Shown: piece after piece, positions 33,701-45,168 of the stretch
Numbering within the stretch: position 1 is the stretch's first letter
How the letters are laid out: every line of letters begins with the position of its first letter
Assembly (NCBI RefSeq): GCF_932526225.1
Contig: NC_064046.1
Span: 3,038,001-3,102,000 of the forward strand
Direction of reading: 5' to 3'
Origin: Nematostella vectensis
Taxonomy: Eukaryota > Cnidaria > Anthozoa > Actiniaria > Edwardsiidae
DNA: 64,000 nt
Program-made: the position numbers and the translations under genes
Notes under the pieces: model-generated
The model's database searches: none
Seen by the model: the letters and a program-made list of their open reading frames with translations, nothing else
Told to the model about the DNA's origin: nothing

Positions 33701-35377
33701 GGAGATTATAAGCCTCTTTCAGGATATGAAATGAAATTAACATTACCTCTCCTTTTACCCAAGGCTGATGCATTCCTGCAACATTTATTTGTTATACCTT
33801 TCAGTTCCTGGCTTATTTCATAATATTGGTGGGAATCTAAGCATGCCGTGTGTGTTGCTAGGCAACTTACCAGGTCCTTTAATAGTTCACAGCCAAGCCC
33901 CCCAGCTCCAATCACTAGCACTTTGGCCGATTCCAGAATGAACTGGAGGACCTTGAAAAAGTAAAACAACAACAGAAACTAAGTAAACTATGATTTACAA
34001 AATCTCTCCTAAAATATGCTTGGAAATTTGATTTTAATAGTCTAGCCACATTCTGCTTTTTAAACTGTTTGCAAAAAGCATGGTCAGATAATTGAAACTA
34101 GCCAGCTATTCCAAGCAATAAGAAGTTGTGTGGCCCAATGAAGATTGCTTCCAACTGTAAAATACTTTCTTATTCACTGTTAGCCACAGACAACATCTGT
34201 GGTCTAAATAACTGATCAGTTTTTGGGGAAATGAGCAAAAGAACACATGAATAGACACATCACATTTCCAAAGCTAGATTCCTGCTTCCAAAATTTAGTT
34301 TGCTTAAGATTCAACTTATTCAAGTCTCAGAATGCTGGGTCTGACCCAGAAGTTCCAAAAAATGGAAGCTGGAGGGAGGATTTAAAAAAAGAAAAGTGGA
34401 ACATTCTTCTTCTTTGGGTTTTCTAATATACCGTAAATAATCTAATAAACACCCCCTATCTAAAAAATGCCTCCTATATAATGAACACCCCCCCCCTAAG
34501 CTTACAAGTTTATATTGAATGCTCTTTAATAAATGCCCCCTCTATCTAACGCGCCCCTCCCCACCCTCCTTCCCATGCTTAAAAAACAAAAGTCTTAAAT
34601 CTGAGCTTCGCTTCTACTGGGTGAGACTTGCTTAATGTCAAAGAATGCTTGCTACGCAGGCTTAGACAAGACCCCCACTGTACTTGGGTTTGTAATATTT
34701 TCATATTTGTAAAGAATGCCCCATTATAATAAATGCCTTTTATCTATTGAATGCCGCCCCCCTAGGACCACCAAAATTAAATGGACGCACCAGACATTTA
34801 TTAGATCATTTATGGTACCTTTAGAGTGAATCTCTGAGAATATAGGTGATACATTTAAGGTAGAGGCTACTAAAAGTTGACAAATGCTTGCTTACCTGAG
34901 GTCCTGGTTCAAAGTCTAAGTGCGCAAGAGGCCCTCGTCTTAGAAGCAACTTTTGAATATGGTTCCAACGTCCGGGCCAATCACAACCATCCATCTTGTC
35001 ATTTATCATGCTGAAAATAAGTATAATTTGTTATTAACAAGAAAGTTCTTAAATGTTCCCGTATCGTCCCCATTTTAAGTATTATATACTTAAGTATGTC
35101 CCATTTCGCCTCACCCCAAACTCCTGAACCAATTTTTGTCCTGACCCCTGACGAAGGCTGTTCATAAATCTAAAAGCAACCATTCCCTTTTATAGAAGGG
35201 CATTATTCTAGTCTGGCGTTCCAGCAGCGTTAACTGTTAGGTATAAAGCCGATAGCCATGATTTTTGTGTGTGAAAAAGCTAACATAACGGGGAAAGCTA
35301 GCATCATCATCAAACCAAGCGGCACAAATTAACCCAAGAAAAACTTACTTTGGAGAAGGTGATTCCTCTACTTCCAT
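24741..35377 (-). CDS. UBA3: NEDD8-activating enzyme E1 catalytic subunit
   Basis: With NAE1 it adenylates NEDD8 and passes it to UBE2M for cullin neddylation. Eighteen phase-consistent exons encode 454 residues (human 463): 35377-35349, 35010-34896, 33951-33871, 33610-33528, 33388-33308, 33132-33089, 32911-32847, 32165-32087, 31458-31379, 30862-30760, 29972-29859, 29295-29242, 28834-28798, 28633-28552, 27834-27734, 25246-25183, 24986-24932, 24838-24741. The nucleotide site [17 protein letters not shown] is near residue 59, with [18 protein letters not shown] following. The catalytic Cys225 lies in [17 protein letters not shown] (human Cys237). [13 protein letters not shown] leads to zinc ligands CPAC, and the C-terminal ubiquitin-fold domain binds the E2. 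Introns hold several MITEs and one decayed transposon. Confidence 0.96.
26640..26982 (+). mobile_element. Decayed transposon protease-like domain in UBA3 intron 15
   Basis: Broken frames read [10 protein letters not shown], then [24 protein letters not shown] and [18 protein letters not shown]. The FDSHSRD block with the preceding Gly/Ser and following GTCVLL-like stretch resembles cysteine-protease-like domains that travel with eukaryotic transposons. Stops and frame changes separate the pieces. Flanking open stretches at 25598-26057 may belong to the same insertion. The family is assigned from memory. Confidence 0.5.
27838..28266. repeat. Minisatellite next to the UBA3 exon 15 acceptor
   Basis: Eight copies of a 50-59 bp unit, ATCACAGCAAAATAATGATT then TAGATAATAGATAAAGTCTAC. 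The array begins within a few bases of the acceptor AG (27835-27836) of exon 15, so the polypyrimidine tract and probable branch region consist of repeat sequence. Confidence 0.9.
30336..30628. mobile_element. 293-bp foldback MITE in UBA3 intron 10
   Basis: Nearly the whole element is two inverted arms of about 130 bp (GATATTATTACGAAAATAAA at one end, its complement at the other), with a short central spacer. It is flanked by ATT on both sides, a probable 3-bp target duplication. A related single arm lies at 7595-7745. Confidence 0.9.
31011..31180. mobile_element. MITE with GGCCGTAGCAGG ends
   Basis: Left GGCCGTAGCAGG and right CCTGCTACGGCC are perfect inverted repeats; inside are GGGGGCAC and GTGCCCCC inverted blocks. 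A related copy is at 55500-55640. It lies in UBA3 intron 9. Confidence 0.85.
31447..31515. repeat. Short direct duplication of the UBA3 exon 9 acceptor
   Basis: CCCTTGAATCCTAT followed by GGGGG occurs at the exon 9 start (acceptor AG next to 31458) and again about 47 bp further into intron 8. The second copy repeats the exon edge and the splice acceptor. Confidence 0.7.
32222..32395. mobile_element. MITE-like element, GGCGGATCCAG family
   Basis: Left CAGGGCGGATCCAGAAG and right CCCCTAGATCTGCCCCTG are imperfect inverted ends. It lies in UBA3 intron 7 beside exon 8. Confidence 0.6.
34429..34817. mobile_element. MITE in UBA3 intron 2
   Basis: The left end TACCGTAAATAATCTAATAA matches the complement of the right end TTATTAGATCATTTATGGTA. 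The interior repeats AATGCCCCCTATCTA-like motifs. Confidence 0.85.
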
Positions 35378-35956
35378 TTTGAGTCAATTTTCCGAAAGAG
35401 GAAAGAAATTTAACTAAAAAATCCTAAAATATCAAAATGTCAGAATGATATTAGGTGTCCGATATAATTAGAGGTCGATAACGTTTCGGAGATCCACAGC
35501 CAACCCAATAATAAAAAACACTCTTTGTTTCATTATGTATTTCATGGAAAATAGATGCAACTCTCAGCATATAAAAAACTTTTATAAAAACATTTTTATT
35601 GTGACAAACAAGTACAATTACGAAATCTTACAATAACCATTACATTTTGGGTAGCCTGTGTTTCCCCGAAGAATTTCAATAATAGCTCGTTACATCTTCG
35701 TAAGGGTTTGAAATGCTTCGGTACCCCACAGGCATCCCATGTTTATAAATAGCAGTGATTGATTTTATTTTTTTTTCAAAACCTCGTGAAATTCCCTTGC
35801 GTCAAATTGTTATTTATGCCGAGGAGTCATAGCAGCTCTTAAAACAAAATCGGCGAATCAAACCCAATCTGTCTATAAAAGCAGCTTTGACGTTGAGCTT
35901 GTGATCATTTCTGGGGGTGAAAGCTCGTCGATTTTTGTAACAGACGAACTACGAAC
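35378..35956. promoter_or_regulatory. Bidirectional intergenic region UBA3 / C-CAP-like gene
   Basis: 579 bp separate the divergent start codons. A bidirectional promoter is inferred from position. No repeat was recognised in it. Confidence 0.5.
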
Positions 35957-37679
35957 ATGAGCCAAGAACAGGCGAACAAAATTCAGGGCTCTTTTCTCCT
36001 GGCTTCTCGACCAAAACACACCATCTCCGATCGAGATGGAGAGAGCATCGAGCTTACTTCTGGCGTGCCAAATGCTATGATATTCGTCCAAAACTGCAAA
36101 AACTGCGACTTTTCGCTTAACCAGAAAGCCGTCAAAGTGTTCGTGGATAGTTGCAAAAATTGTGTCTTTAAAATTCGAAATTCTCTGCTTAGTGGAACTA
36201 TGGAGCTCCTACGTTGCGAGAACATGACTCTGAACTTACAGGAGGGCGGCAAGGTGAGAATTTGTAGCGATAGCATTGATAACTAATAAAACATATCAAA
36301 CTATTGTATAGCCGTCAAAATGGGAGCATGAAACACGGAGGTGGGGCTGTGAGTGTGTATGGGGGGAAAGAGGGAGGGCTGGAGGATGGTCTTCCAATTA
36401 TGTAGTCTCCTTCAAAGCCACTCCCGTTCGCTTTGAGTGATTTGAGCCCAAGACTAAGGACAGCTAAGCAGAAGACTACCCAAGCAGCAAATATGCAAAT
36501 CCTTTATCACTAAAACTTAATGTTGTGCTTGCGTTCTCGGAGGAGTGGTCCCATAAGTGGGGGGGGGGGCAAAAGTTGTGGGGGAGGGGTGGGTAGTGGT
36601 TTCAGGGGGGAGGGGTGGTTGGTGGTTCCAAATCCTATTTATAAGAACGGTTGCATATATACCGCTTGAAAACCGTTGGTTAAAAAAAACGTTCATATAT
36701 ATCTAGAGAAGCATCTGATCAGAAAAGTGGTTGGGGGCTGGCGCCTCCCTTCCCCTGCCCCTCCCCTTCCGCCGCTTCTGATTCTCTCCATAAAAATGAG
36801 GTTAATATACTTGTGAGTTTTAAAGATGTACAAGTAATATCATCTTTTATTAAGAAACGATTCATACATATAATTCTTGATACACATCTTTGTGCATGTA
36901 AGCCACAGGCGTGTACATACCCAAGGGGGGTGCACATTCATAGGTATCATATAGAAATAGGATTTTATTTGAAGATTCCTTAATAAGAAATGACCCACTT
37001 TTTGGTCGACAAGGCCCTGCACCCCCGTTGTGTAACGCACCTGAGCCCCATGTTTAGGTAAAGAAAATCTGCTCAGAAAAGTTGGAGGGGCAAGCAGATG
37101 AAAGCAACCTAGTCTTTGGTTATAGCAGTGGCTGTTTCAGGATTTTTCAAAGGATGGTTTCATTTATAAAAACTATAGTATAGTAATATATCAGTCTTCC
37201 AAGCCATTAATTGTCTGTTCTAAGGACAATCATTATTTTACTTTAAAACAGTAGTATTGCTAGAACCATGGAACCAACCATAAATAAGAAGCCAATGGAT
37301 AACTAATATGTTGATTTTTTTGTTATAGGTAAGCACCTTGACTGCCGAAGACACCAAGACATTGGCCATCAATGCAGAGAGGCCTAACCAGCTTGAAATG
37401 ATTTATGTCTTCCATACAACAAATGCAGTGATCACAGTAACTGAAGCCAGCCCCATACACTTCCCCATAACCCCAACTGAAGGTCCAGACTGGCAGTATG
37501 TCGTGCAATGGATACAAAAAGACGGAGAGAGGAAACTCATCTGTGAGAAGGTCATAAGAGAGGGGGTCTTCCCAACTACTGAGCGCCAACTGAGGGAGTC
37601 CCTTGAACGAGAGAGAGAATTTAGTCAAAGAATGGCAACAGCCTTGGTAGATGGAGTGAAAATCAGTAAGCCACAGTAG
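35957..37679 (+). CDS. C-CAP/cofactor C-like domain protein
   Basis: Two exons, 35957-36253 and 37329-37679, phase 0, 215 residues. The N-terminal half has the beta-helix ladder typical of the C-terminal domain of cyclase-associated protein and tubulin cofactor C: FVQNCKNCDFSL, KVFVDSCKNCVFKI, MELLRCENMTLNL, spaced about 20 residues apart. The second exon continues with LAINAERPNQLEMIYVF and ends in a charged helix. There is no WH2, coiled-coil or GTPase-linked region, so it is a stand-alone domain protein rather than CAP or TBCC proper. A role in actin or tubulin folding is only a family-level guess. The start codon is the first ATG in a clean frame; divergent from UBA3. Confidence 0.82.
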
Positions 37680-40676
37680 AAAAACTAGCTATGAGTTTGA
37701 CACTCTTAAATGATATTGCATGTGCTAAACAACACTAGAAATCCACTTGTATTAAATGTTAATTTTTTTGAAGATTCTGTGCTTTCTAGAAATACCACCA
37801 GACTGCCACCAGCTTACATCCCTCTGGTCTATACCAAGATCTCCTACTGTGTTTCACCACACACAACCATCCTAAAACCCACAGGTCCTCCTCTGTGCAG
37901 AATATATCAGGCCTGTAGCAAGGATTTTGAGCGGGATGGTTCATTTTTCCATTTCAGCGGACCAAATTTCCGGTATACCCCTCTCTTCGCCTTATTACAT
38001 TAGGTAATGAATACTTCATATAAATCAAATAAATGCCTCTCTTGTATTACCACCAAACTAACAAAACTGTACAATTTCGTTCCTGTATTACTATCAAACT
38101 AATGGAACTGTACATGTAATTTCTCATTCAGAAGAGTTTTTGGACAAAAGGATGATGTCCTTATAAAAAAGGCACCTTTTTATAACGACATCATCTCATT
38201 TTTAAGAAGTAGAGAGATGTAAATAAAAAATGGTATAAGTTACTTTGTGGGAAACCCCTAAGAAGTGTGTTCAACCACAGGATACCCATTACTTGTTGTG
38301 GGTACCTGCTTGAACACGAGTAAATAACTCATAAACAATATTCCTGGCCAATTGCCCGATCGATTCAGCGTATTATATCGGGTGTCGTATCATCTATGTA
38401 AAAAGGATTTAAAAAAAGCAAATTATTTTTGTTGCGTCACAATAAGTTGAAATGCCATAAGAAGTCCGAAGTCCGGTTGTACTGTTGATCGCCGAATCTA
38501 CTGTTTTCTTTGCTGTGACTGGCATATTGTCAACGATACGACTTCTAATATCAAAGGTAAATCTAATCATATTCTCTTTTTTATTGTGAGCTAGCTTCTT
38601 TCCATGAGTTTCCCAAATCGCAAATATTGTTTTTTGTACTTCTGATTTCTATTCTATAGCGGGTATGTCAGTTGAACTTGAATACCAGTGGTAATTTTAA
38701 GACGGATGATTGCGCGGTGAAAAACATCCAAAAAAAACCTTACATATAAACGTTCTTTGTGAGGTTAACAATATAGTAAAATATACAAATAGTCCCAAAT
38801 AGTTTACTCTGGATAGGTTATCTAATAATAATATAATAATACACTTCACCGAAAAGTGTGTTTAAAGACTTATCTTCTTTGCGTTTGCAAATGGCAAAAA
38901 TGCAAGATCGCTTGAAATACCTGAGAATATCTTGTATTTGTAATATGGACGAGCCCTCTTTCTATAATTTAATATTGTACTCCGCTTGGGGGCGTTTCAC
39001 GTGTTTCTATTTTTATAAGTTATGCAAAGAAAGCAACAGGTTCCCTAACAAAACGGAATTTTATGTAACTTCTCACAGGTCCGTCATAGTAATGTCAAGC
39101 TACGACAGATGGAAAGCTTCGTTAAGGATTTTATATTTAAGACAAATTGTATTTACTCAAACTATCGACACAAAGATGTACTCTATTCAGGAAAAGAGTT
39201 CACAGTTTAGCAAATATATCATAGCCTTGGGCTAAGTTCTGCTGCGCTTTTTTGTTCATGGCGTTCGTCACTGTAACGTCTAAAAATTTTAATTTTTATG
39301 TAATGAAAGAACCAATTTTACATTTCCCGCTTTTTTCGCAAAAGTATAGTTGCCGCACATTAACGTCACTGGATAATTTTTTAACTCTCCTCCTTCGATC
39401 CACACGGAAAGCTCTAGAGTGGGAAATGTGGTGAATTTATCAGGAAAAATCGAAGTTTTGCTATTTCAAAACGTTGAAGGAATCCTGAGGTATTATTTAC
39501 GATATGTTTTTCCAAATCTCTGGTCACGTGGGATGCAAGCCTCACCACAACGTTAGATCATTTTCACTCTAAAGAGCGTGACCTGAGAATCATTAAAACA
39601 CGCACTAATCGAATATTGATGGGAGCGTCGGGTGTGGTGATGTCTGCTCAGCGGCTTGCTAAGGAAACTACTTCCTTCTTTCTACAGGGGTAACAAAAGT
39701 TCGGATCAGAAATAATACCCATAAAGTCCTAGCTTCTATGGGATTGTGAGAAAAAACTGAAGAGATAAGCAGGTGAGTTTGTACTGGACATACAGACGAG
39801 TAATGAGACCAAGACAGTTGCAGGAACAAGAAACATTGTATTTTGTAAACTGATAAACAAAAAAACGCGTAAGCGAAAACGTCCCCTTTCTAGAAACAGG
39901 TTGGTTTAAAACGACACAGTATCTTCATATTCTGATATTTAGTCATTTTGCTCGTCTTTTCTTAGTGATATTCTAGATTTTTTTCTTCTTCTTTTCCGGT
40001 ACAGTCAATACAGTTTATTGATCAGCGTGGTTTGTACCATGCGTAGCGTCGTGGAAACTCTCCCGTGCGCAGATTCATGTTTCCCGTCACTTTTCTTGTG
40101 TCATAAGTCTTCAGATATTTCCCTAGCGTTGCGAAGCCAGTAATACGGAGTAACATGCAGTTAGGAGCTATAGTAAGCAGTGTGTCGTGAAGTCTGGCAT
40201 GTCGAGCGGTTTATAGCTTGTCACGCCATACAGGTATAATACCATACCCTTTGTAGCTCAACTCGGCTCGTTCCCATGTCCCAACGATAATATTATACCG
40301 TTTATAACACTCGTTTTCATGTCATTTTACTCGTTTTGTCATTCGTCTCGTTTTGAGGTTCGCTGCGTGATTTGCCGCATGCTGACGAAACGGGCGTGCG
40401 CCCCTGTGCAATTTCGGTCTTCCAGCTGGTGGCATGTCACAATTTGTCAATACTCCTCTTGTAGCGAAGTCATGATTCCCTTATGACGTATCGTACTGAA
40501 TGCCAAGTCGTTGTTTTTTTTTATATAAATATTGAATATAAGTTGCTTAGTCATCATGAGAAAGAAATATACGTTTAAAGTTTCGGGGCGTGAATTAGAG
40601 CTACTAGCATAAGTGAAATGGCAGACATGAGCCGTTGAGAATTTAATGGCTCGACTTTAAGGTGTCTGTGGCCTGT
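37680..40676. other. 3 kb without a recognised gene
   Basis: AT-rich sequence. The longest frame (38858-39235, plus) begins at a GTG, has in-frame ATGs further in, and resembles nothing I know. A CACGTG box lies near 39526. Confidence 0.6.
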
Positions 40677-40795
40677 TTTTTTTTCGTGGTCACCGGCTGA
40701 TACTCAACAAATGTCGAAAAACAGAAAGCTTGCTGCCTGTATGAGTTTCAAGAGAACATGCGGCGTAGGACCTAATATCACAGGTTTGCGATGAA
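40677..40795. repeat. Left direct repeat flanking the 19-bp array
   Basis: It contains TTTCGTGGTCACCGGCTGAT then ACTCAACAAATGTCGAAAAA and AGCTTGCTGCCTGTA. The same sequence, about 90% identical by eye, recurs at 42989-43098 on the other side of the array. Confidence 0.9.
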
Positions 40796-41011
40796 ATTTA
40801 ATCACTTTTAGATATAATACAAGAGGGGCCAAGCGCGCATAGATCTGCGCAACTCATGACACGGCCCCTTAAAATGCTCAATATACTTAAAATATAAAAT
40901 CTTAAAAAAGCTGCGCCAGATTTGACAAGGATACAACAATATATTTAGGCATTTTGTAGAAAATATAAGATATGGGTGCTCCCACAGACGAATAACAGAG
41001 CTTTGGTTACT

Positions 41012-42648
41012 AGCGCGTGTGTACTAGGGGTACGCGTGTGTACTAGGAGTACGCGTGTGTACAAGGAGTACGCGTGTGTACTAGGAGTACGCGTGTGTAC
41101 AAGAAGTACGCGTGTGTACTAGGAGTACGCGTGTGTACTAGGGGTACGCGTGTGTACTAGGGGTACGCGTGTGTACTAGGGGTACGCGTGTGTATTAGGA
41201 GTACGCGTGTGTACTAGGAGTACGCGTGTGTACTAGGAGTACGCGTGTGTACTAGGAGTACGCGTGTGTATTAGGAGTACGCGTGTGTACTAGGAGTACG
41301 CGTGTGTACTAGGAGTACGCGTGTGTACTAGGAGTACGCGTGTGTATTAGGAGTACGCGTGTGTACTAGGAGTACGCGTGTGTACTAGGAGTACGCGTGT
41401 GTACTAGGAGTACGCGTGTGTACTAGGGGTACGCGTGTCTACTAGGGGTACGCGTGTGTACTAGGGGTACGCGTGTGTATTAGGAGTACGCGTGTGTACT
41501 AGGAGTACGCGTGTGTACTAGGAGTACGCGTGTGTACTAGGAGTACGCGTGTGTACTAGGAGTACGCGTGTGCACTAGGGGTACGCGTGTGTACTAGGAG
41601 TACGCGTGTGTACTAGGAGTACGCGTGTGTACTAGGAGTACGCGTGTGTACTAGGGATACGCGTGTGTACTAGGGGTACGCGTGTGTACTAGGAGTACGC
41701 GTGTGTACTAGGAGTACGCGTGTGTACTAGGAGTACGCGTGTGTACTAGGGATACGCGTGTGCACTAGGGGTACGCGTGTGTACTAGGGGTACGCGTGTG
41801 TACTAGGGGTACGCGTGTGTACTAGGGGTACGCGTGTCTACTAGGGGTACGCGTGTGTACTAGGGGTACGCGTGTGTACTAGGGGTACGCGTGTGTACTA
41901 GAAGTACGCGTGTTTACTTGGGGTACGCGTGTGTACTAGGAGTACGCGTGTGTACTAGGAGTACGCGTGTGTACTAGGGATACGCGTGTGCACTAGGGGT
42001 ACGCGTGTGTACTAGGAGTACGCGTGTGTACTAGGGGTACGCGTGTGTACTAGGGGTACGCGTGTGTACTAGGAGTACGCGTGTGCACTAGGGGTACGCG
42101 TGTGTACTAGGAGTACGCGTGTGTACTAGGAGTACGCGTGTGTACTAGGAGTACGCGTGTGTACTAGGAGTACGCGTGTGTACTAGGAGTACGCGTGTGT
42201 ACTAGGGGTACGCGTGTGTACTAGGAGTACGCGTGTGTACTAGGGGTACGCGTGTGTACTAGGAGTACGCGTGTGTACTAGGAGTACGCGTGTGTACTAG
42301 GAGTACGCGTGTGTACTAGGAGTACGCGTGTGTACTAGGGGTACGCGTGTCTACTAGGGGTACGCGTGTGTACTAGGGGTACGCGTGTGTATTAGGAGTA
42401 CGCGTGTGTACTAGGAGTACGCGTGTGTACTAGGAGTACGCGTGTGTACTAGGAGTACGCGTGTGTACTAGGAGTACGCGTGTGTACTAGGAGTACGCGT
42501 GTGTACTAGGAGTACGCGTGTGTACTAGGAGTACGCGTGTGTACTAGGAGTACGCGTGTGTACTAGGGGTACGCGTGTGTACTAGGAGTACGCGTGTGTA
42601 CTAGGAGTACGCGTGTGTACTAGGAGTACGCGTGTGTACTAGGAGTAC
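41012..42648. repeat. 19-bp satellite array, about 86 copies
   Basis: The unit TACGCGTGTGTACTAGGAG is repeated in register over about 1.64 kb with few variants (GGG for GGA; occasional GTCTAC, GTATTAG, GTGCAC). Variants recur in similar order in separate blocks, suggesting internal block duplication. Each unit carries CGCGTGTGTAC, an alternating purine-pyrimidine tract. There is no open coding potential of note, and it is not CRISPR-like because there are no unique spacers. Confidence 0.97.
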
Positions 42649-42988
42649 CACGAAATTTTGAAAGTCTCGCAAAATTTCGCAAAGTCTCGTAAGCTCGGCC
42701 CTTTTCTACGCAAGTCTCGAAGTCTCGGGTTTTTCTTTTTCAAATTTTAGGGTTCTCGGAGCCTCGCTTCTTTTTTCCATTTTCTTGGGGTCTCTGATTT
42801 TTAAACGCGATTTCGGAGTCCCTTACTACTCTGTTAAACGCGATCTGTTTTATGTTGTTACCATGCTACGGGTTTCATCTTCTTTTTTGAGTCTCGAGTC
42901 TTTATCCTTTCCGCTCTAAACAGGAACTTTAGCTACTGTAGCAAGATTGTTTTTTAACTTTACTTATTAAAGTGATGTTTAAAGTGAT

Positions 42989-43098
42989 GTTTTTCGTGGT
43001 CACCGGCTGATACTCAACAAATGTCGAAAAACAAAAGCTTGCTGCCTGTACGAGTTTCCAGAGAGCATGCAGCTTAGGAACTAATATCACAGATTTTT
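42989..43098. repeat. Right direct repeat flanking the 19-bp array
   Basis: Second copy of the sequence at 40677-40795, same orientation. Between it and the array lies a stretch (42650-42900) rich in AAGTCTCG and CTCGG motifs. Confidence 0.9.
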
Positions 43099-43520
43099 AT
43101 CCGGTTTACAAGAGGCCTGAAAAGCTCTGGCTCGGTTTTCAAGAGAACGAGAAATCTCGGGATCGGGTACCGAAATTCCACAAAAGTCTCGGGCTCGGAT
43201 TCTGAAAAACACGGGTCTACCCATCGCTACACCTTGTAATTTACACAACAATGTACACAACAGTATTATTTTCATCATCGGTACACTACTACACCATTTC
43301 ATTAATCTTTTTGTTGATAGCTGCATGGTGGCCATGTTTGTCAGTTTGTTGTTGTAAGCGTTTTTCATATTTTTATAAGGCGCGTAACTAGGGCGCGCAC
43401 TTCTCGACCGCAATACTTAGGTCATATCTTACATATCTCAGAGCTCAGTAGAGGGGTGCGCAGAGGACTGGGGACGCGTGCACATACCTCTTCCGGTAAA
43501 CTGACCGACCTCTTGTCTAC

Positions 43521-43752
43521 CTATTTCAAAAAAACGTTGTCGAAAAGCGCTTAGTCTTACTCACCTATACCGTGAGGCGGTATGGATAATTTGTTGCTTA
43601 GAATTCTTATTTTATTTTCAGGCCTTTATTAAATAGACTGTTGTTTTGTCTGTTCTGACAGCGCTTAACGAATTTGCCCCGGTAGTGAAGAATTGCAAAG
43701 TCTAAAACAACATATATTACCATACTACCATGGACAACGTTTTTTGAAATAG
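43521..43752. mobile_element. 232-bp MITE
   Basis: Left CTATTTCAAAAAAACGTTGT and right ACAACGTTTTTTGAAATAG are near-perfect inverted repeats; AGCGCTTA and its partner lie further in. Confidence 0.85.
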
Positions 43753-44436
43753 CAGTATGTGTTTGGGTCCGTTAATCCGCTTTGCAGAATCTTCCAATGT
43801 TTGTTATCGTGTGGCTTTTGAGAATTGTGCTCGCTTGTAAAAGTGTTAGCGAAGGGTTGCGTTTCATGCGCAGTAGTCCACCTCTTTTGTAGTCTACTTG
43901 CTACAGATCCATATCATTCAGTGGCTGTCGTTTTTCTAAATGGTCTAAAAGAGCATGGGGCGAGCGCGCGGGAGACCTGTGATATTCTAAAACGTTAGAG
44001 ACTAGGCTCCATTTCCAAAATGGATGCCAGTGCCATTTCGGTTTATTCGACCTCTCTTTTCAATTGATTTCAAGGATTATTAATTAGGTTTAATTTATTT
44101 AAGTTTAGTTAAGAATACTGTAGCAAACTTAACATAGGGGTTGCAGGGACGTACACGAGTTGCACTATTTTAACACAAAGACATATTGTCTCTTAATCTT
44201 TTTCCCCGTGTACGCTTTTTGTCAGTTACCGGTCCGCAATCATTTTGATTTTTGTTGATGCTAAGAATATCACTTTATCTACACTACTTTTTAGAATATC
44301 AGGTGTTTTCTTCCGAAAAAAAAAAACAGGGTATATCTTCCCCAGGAAAAAGCTTGTATTAATTTTTGTAACTTATTTGGAACGCACGCTTTTCTTTACT
44401 AGTGCAACGTGACTTACTGATACTGTATACATAAGG

Positions 44437-45040
44437 CACGTGATCATGTCTTGATGGTCACGTGAACAAAGATGAATCTTGCAAAAGAAGAGATGCTTTT
44501 CTTGTGACCTGGTATCCCAGCACAATATGTTATCTTATGAAAGAATAATAGTATATTTTTGAAAAATACGGTACTGATACGCGTTGTTTGTTCGTACTTC
44601 AAAACCACTTCAAATCTATTTTTATTGATGGATGGTTGGATGGTTTGATGCTATTTCCTGTTGTTGTTTTTAATCAAGCGCAACTGCCAATATATCATGT
44701 AAAAATCGCCTCAATTCTAGCTTCATAGCGCGGTTCTTCTTGTAAAGACCCAACCAAAAGATGACAATAAGTTTAGGCCGGCTTACCAAGTGGTTGGGTC
44801 TGTCAAATCCGAACCACTTCAAATCTATTTTTATTGATGGATGGGTTGGTGCTATTTCCTGTTGTTGTTTTTAATCAAGCGCAACTGCCAATATATCATG
44901 TAAAAATCGCCTCAATTCTAGCTTCATGGCGCGGTTCTTCTTGTTTAAAGACCCAACCAAAAGAAGGCAATACGGTTATTACTGAGTTTCGACAGGCTAA
45001 CCACGTGGTTGGGTCCGCCGAATCGAAGATTGGTCACGTG
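44437..45040. promoter_or_regulatory. Cluster of four CACGTG E-boxes upstream of the OSGIN-like gene
   Basis: CACGTG occurs at 44437, 44459, 45002 and 45035. A plausible untranslated first exon with a donor (AAAT|gtaagtgag) follows near 45166, and an acceptor-led untranslated exon precedes the start codon near 47745. CACGTG is bound by bHLH factors such as USF, MITF/TFE and CLOCK. The link to the OSGIN-like gene is positional inference. Confidence 0.45.
44603..45020. repeat. 209-bp tandem duplication
   Basis: Two copies start at AACCACTTCAAATCTATTTT (44603 and 44812), and both include CAAGCGCAACTGCCAATATA and GTGGTTGGGTC. The second copy has gained CACGTG where the first reads AAGTGG at the end of the unit. 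Confidence 0.9.
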
Positions 45041-45168
45041 GTCACGTAAGGGTTCCGTTGGGCTTTACAACTCCTTTTTGCATCGCAAGCGGCCCGTGTC
45101 ACCTGGGAGTAAGAGTCGATCGAACTCTCGCTCTCATCGCTTGGAGATGTCGGGTTTTTTTCAAATGT

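Noticed and set aside
38858..39235. 125-codon plus-strand ORF
   Set aside because: It begins at GTG, is AT-driven in composition, has no family resemblance, and shows no splice partners with matching phase.
41012..42648. CRISPR-like array
   Set aside because: The 19-bp units are directly contiguous with no unique spacers, and the setting is a eukaryotic genome.
43087..43413. 108-codon minus-strand ORF next to the satellite
   Set aside because: Composition follows the local CTCGG-rich repeat, and no family similarity is seen.
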